DNA of 64,000 nucleotides from Pyrocephalus nanus (Eukaryota > Chordata > Aves > Passeriformes > Tyrannidae). Within the stretch, counting starts at the first letter, position 1. Every line of letters begins with the position of its first letter. Made by a program: the position numbers and the translations under genes. The notes under the pieces are model-generated. The model did no database searches and was not told the DNA's origin. It worked only from the letters and a program-made list of their open reading frames with translations. Below are positions 61,956 to 64,000 of the stretch, in pieces. The stretch is taken from the NCBI GenBank assembly GCA_038380795.1, contig CM076259.1, positions 71,701,741 through 71,765,740 on the forward strand, written 5' to 3'.

Positions 61956-62291
61956 TGCTTGTTCATGGAAGATTTCATTAAGAATAGAGCTGGCCTGAAA
62001 ACTTGAAAGAAGAAATTTTTGGCTTTGGTTTTCTTTTAGCACCAGGATTAACTGATTCAAGACTTCTGTGGTTATAAGAGCTTGGCTTTTTAAAGAAACT
62101 CACGAATGTTAGAATAAGAATGCAATTAAAATAATTTCAATTTTGAAACATACAAAACATTTTGAGAGGATTTAAGAGTTTTTATGGTTGTAGTTTTTGT
62201 AGGTAATAGGAAAATTAATAGTTTAATTAAAAAAAAAAACACATTAAAGAAAAAGTACATGGTTTTTAATATGAATGACATAAACTTGTAT

Positions 62292-62345
62292 ATCATAGAA
62301 CCATATCATAAAAGGCTTTGTGTTGGATGGGACCTTAGAGATCAA
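62292..62345 (-). mobile_element. Very short CR1 3' end, minus strand
   Basis: On the plus strand the order ATAGAACCATATCATAAAAG, then TTGTGTTGGATGGGACCTTA and GAGATCAATA is the complement of a CR1 terminus. Only about 54 bp remain; the rest is truncated. Confidence 0.75.
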
Positions 62346-64000
62346 TAATACTGTGCATGTAGATGTAATAAAAAATAAAGTCATATGCTCATGTATGTAT
62401 TTACATATATAGAACCTGAAAGATTTCTGGAAAACATAACTGAGGTGTAAAATTTTAGCAGTGTTAGATAAGGCAGTGAACTATCTTCAGTTAAGCTTCA
62501 GCAGTAGGTGTGGCTGGATCTTTAAAAGAAATATTGTCTGTCCTACTATTTAAATTACAAGTATATCTACAGAAAGCTATCGGTCAGAAAATCTAATCCA
62601 AAATTTTATTTAATTTTTTCTGAGGATGAGATAATCAAATATAAGTGACATTCTGTTTCTGAAGCTATTGTATTTTGAATATCAAAATAACTTGTTTTGG
62701 TTTGATTTTTTTCCCCTTGGGGCATTGTGAATGTCATGCTGAGATATATGTTCACATGGATCATAACAGACTGTCATTTCTTCTAAGCCTGAGTAAAAAT
62801 TCTTGCAAATAGTATATATGGGAATATACAAACAAGTGTAAAAAAAGAGGAAAAATACTAGAATCTATTTATACTGAGAAACACTGCTTTTAGGGGGAAA
62901 AAAACCCATTTGCCTGAAGTCCTGCCAGTATTCTTTTGAAGGATGGAAATAAACATGTATGTTCTATTTCAAGGGACATTGCACAGATTTAAGAAAACAT
63001 TACTTAAGGAAAATAGAAGGGAACTCAATTTCCTCTGCAATTTCCCACCTTCCCTTATTTCAGAATTCTCAGTCAAATTCTTTGCTCCAAACTTTATAGT
63101 CCAATCTTAATTTCTATACATTTTTGTACTATGATCTGTGCTGTTCTTCAGCATCTTGGTTTAGAATATCTTTTTAACTTTATTTTAAAGTGAGAAAAGT
63201 AAGTATTTCCTCTCCTTTCAGGGAAAACAAAAAGATGGACTCTATATAAAAGATGACTCACTATGGAAGATCTTGTTTCACTTAGTACTGGTAAAGCAGT
63301 ATATCATTAAAATTAATTACAGAATTGACTTATTAGTAAGCCATAGATACTGTAATATATTTTATTCCATGATTTCGAGGAATCAGTATGATCATTCTGA
63401 TAAATTTCAAATTGGGTTTTCAGATTATGTCAGACATTAACTACTAGTATTTTCTGGGAAAGGGACATTTGACCATCTTCTCCTTTTCCAATAAGATGAA
63501 ATGAATCATTGCCTAGAAATGTCTCTTTCTGCCCTTTGGCTGTAAAGGTACCCTTAGGTGAAGCTAGCTTAACTCAGGTTTTAGTCTTCTTTCTTTTGTT
63601 CATTTTAAATTAAATGTTATGAAAAGTTTGAATTATTCATTTCAGGTCTCTCAGGTAGTTCAGCCTCCTTAACACACAGACAAGTATGGCCTGAGGTTGG
63701 CCAATAACAGCTGATAAAAAATCACAAAACAAACAAAAAACCGAAAAAGAATCAAAACAAAACAAACCAAGAAAAACAACAGGAAAGATGATCAGTCACT
63801 TGAGGTACTGGTGAAAGACAGACAAATTTGAAATTTCTCCTAGAATTAAAATTGAATCATGTTCACAGTTCAGGAATGGATTTATTTCCCAGATGCCATA
63901 CCATAAACTCAAACTAGAATCTTTTTTTTAATCTCACTTCAACTTAAAGGGCTGAAATATCCTTGACATCTATAAGATAATATACAAAACCAGTTTTCCA
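62346..64000. other. AT-rich non-coding stretch
   Basis: No gene recognised. The A/C-rich tract at 63722-63782 is the only notable simple sequence. The window ends inside unremarkable AT-rich DNA. Confidence 0.6.
63722..63782. repeat. A/C-rich low-complexity tract
   Basis: A runs with single or paired C (ACAAAACAAACAAAAAACC, then CAAAACAAAACAAACC-like words), as in the other tracts of this type in the window. Confidence 0.75.

Larger units (their letters stand above)
50673..62291. other. Long AT-rich stretch free of recognised interspersed repeats
   Basis: About 11.6 kb without a gene, CR1 or LTR that I can recognise. Simple sequence is listed separately: A runs near 51589 and 58099, T run at 56186, T/A pair at 57375, a short tandem at 58744 and (TA)n at 59971. 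A motif cluster near 61914-61955 has its own entry. Frames up to 116 codons (52495-52845, minus) lack motifs. Confidence 0.55.

Noticed and set aside
1..64000. CRISPR arrays, operons, bacterial-type promoters or terminators
   Set aside because: No regularly spaced direct repeats; composition and repeat content are those of a bird nuclear genome.

Overview
The window looks like a piece of bird nuclear genome. It is AT-rich and CpG-poor throughout, and its recognisable interspersed repeats are those of birds: thirteen fragments of the CR1 non-LTR retrotransposon (reverse-transcriptase remnants and the typical repeated ATTCTRTG-like 3' ends) and pieces of two avian endogenous-retrovirus LTR families. 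I cannot assign the species or chromosome. I find no protein-coding gene that I can defend. The open frames are short and scattered, and the longest ones (145-151 codons) lie antisense to CR1 copies. The window is best read as a gene desert or the inside of a very large intron.

Layout: 1-4.9 kb is AT-rich sequence without recognised features. 4.9-5.4 kb holds a minus-strand LTR fragment (family B here) whose U3 is built of degenerate ~40-50 bp tandem units. 7.8-8.6 kb is the most unusual locus: a plus-strand U5 end of a second LTR family (A), joined after a short linker to the complement of a complete 76-nt tRNA-Lys including the CCA position, then about 200 bp further on a minus-strand LTR body of the same family. 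8.6-16.2 kb is AT-rich and contains a cluster of transcription-factor-like motifs near 12.5 kb. CR1 copies lie at 16.2-16.7 and 17.6-18.8 kb (plus) and 24.4-25.3 kb (minus). A CR1-dense stretch spans 30.1-36.2 kb (five fragments, both orientations).

Further right, a CR1 3' end lies at 39.0 kb, a 440-bp almost pure A/T tract at 39.6-40.0 kb, an orphan internal CR1 piece at 42.2-42.5 kb, a second and more complete family-B LTR at 44.3-45.0 kb, and CR1 3' ends at 49.4-49.9, 50.6 and 62.3 kb. Simple-sequence tracts occur at 29.1, 57.4 and 60.0 kb and elsewhere. 50.7-62.3 kb is the longest stretch free of recognised interspersed repeats.

Nothing here forms an operon, pathway or defence system. 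The history that can be read is repeated retroelement insertion and decay, plus a few non-coding candidates (tRNA fossil, motif clusters near 12.5 and 61.9 kb, one coding-like frame near 27.1 kb) that comparative alignment could test. Repeat family identities rest on recognition from memory, not on a database search.
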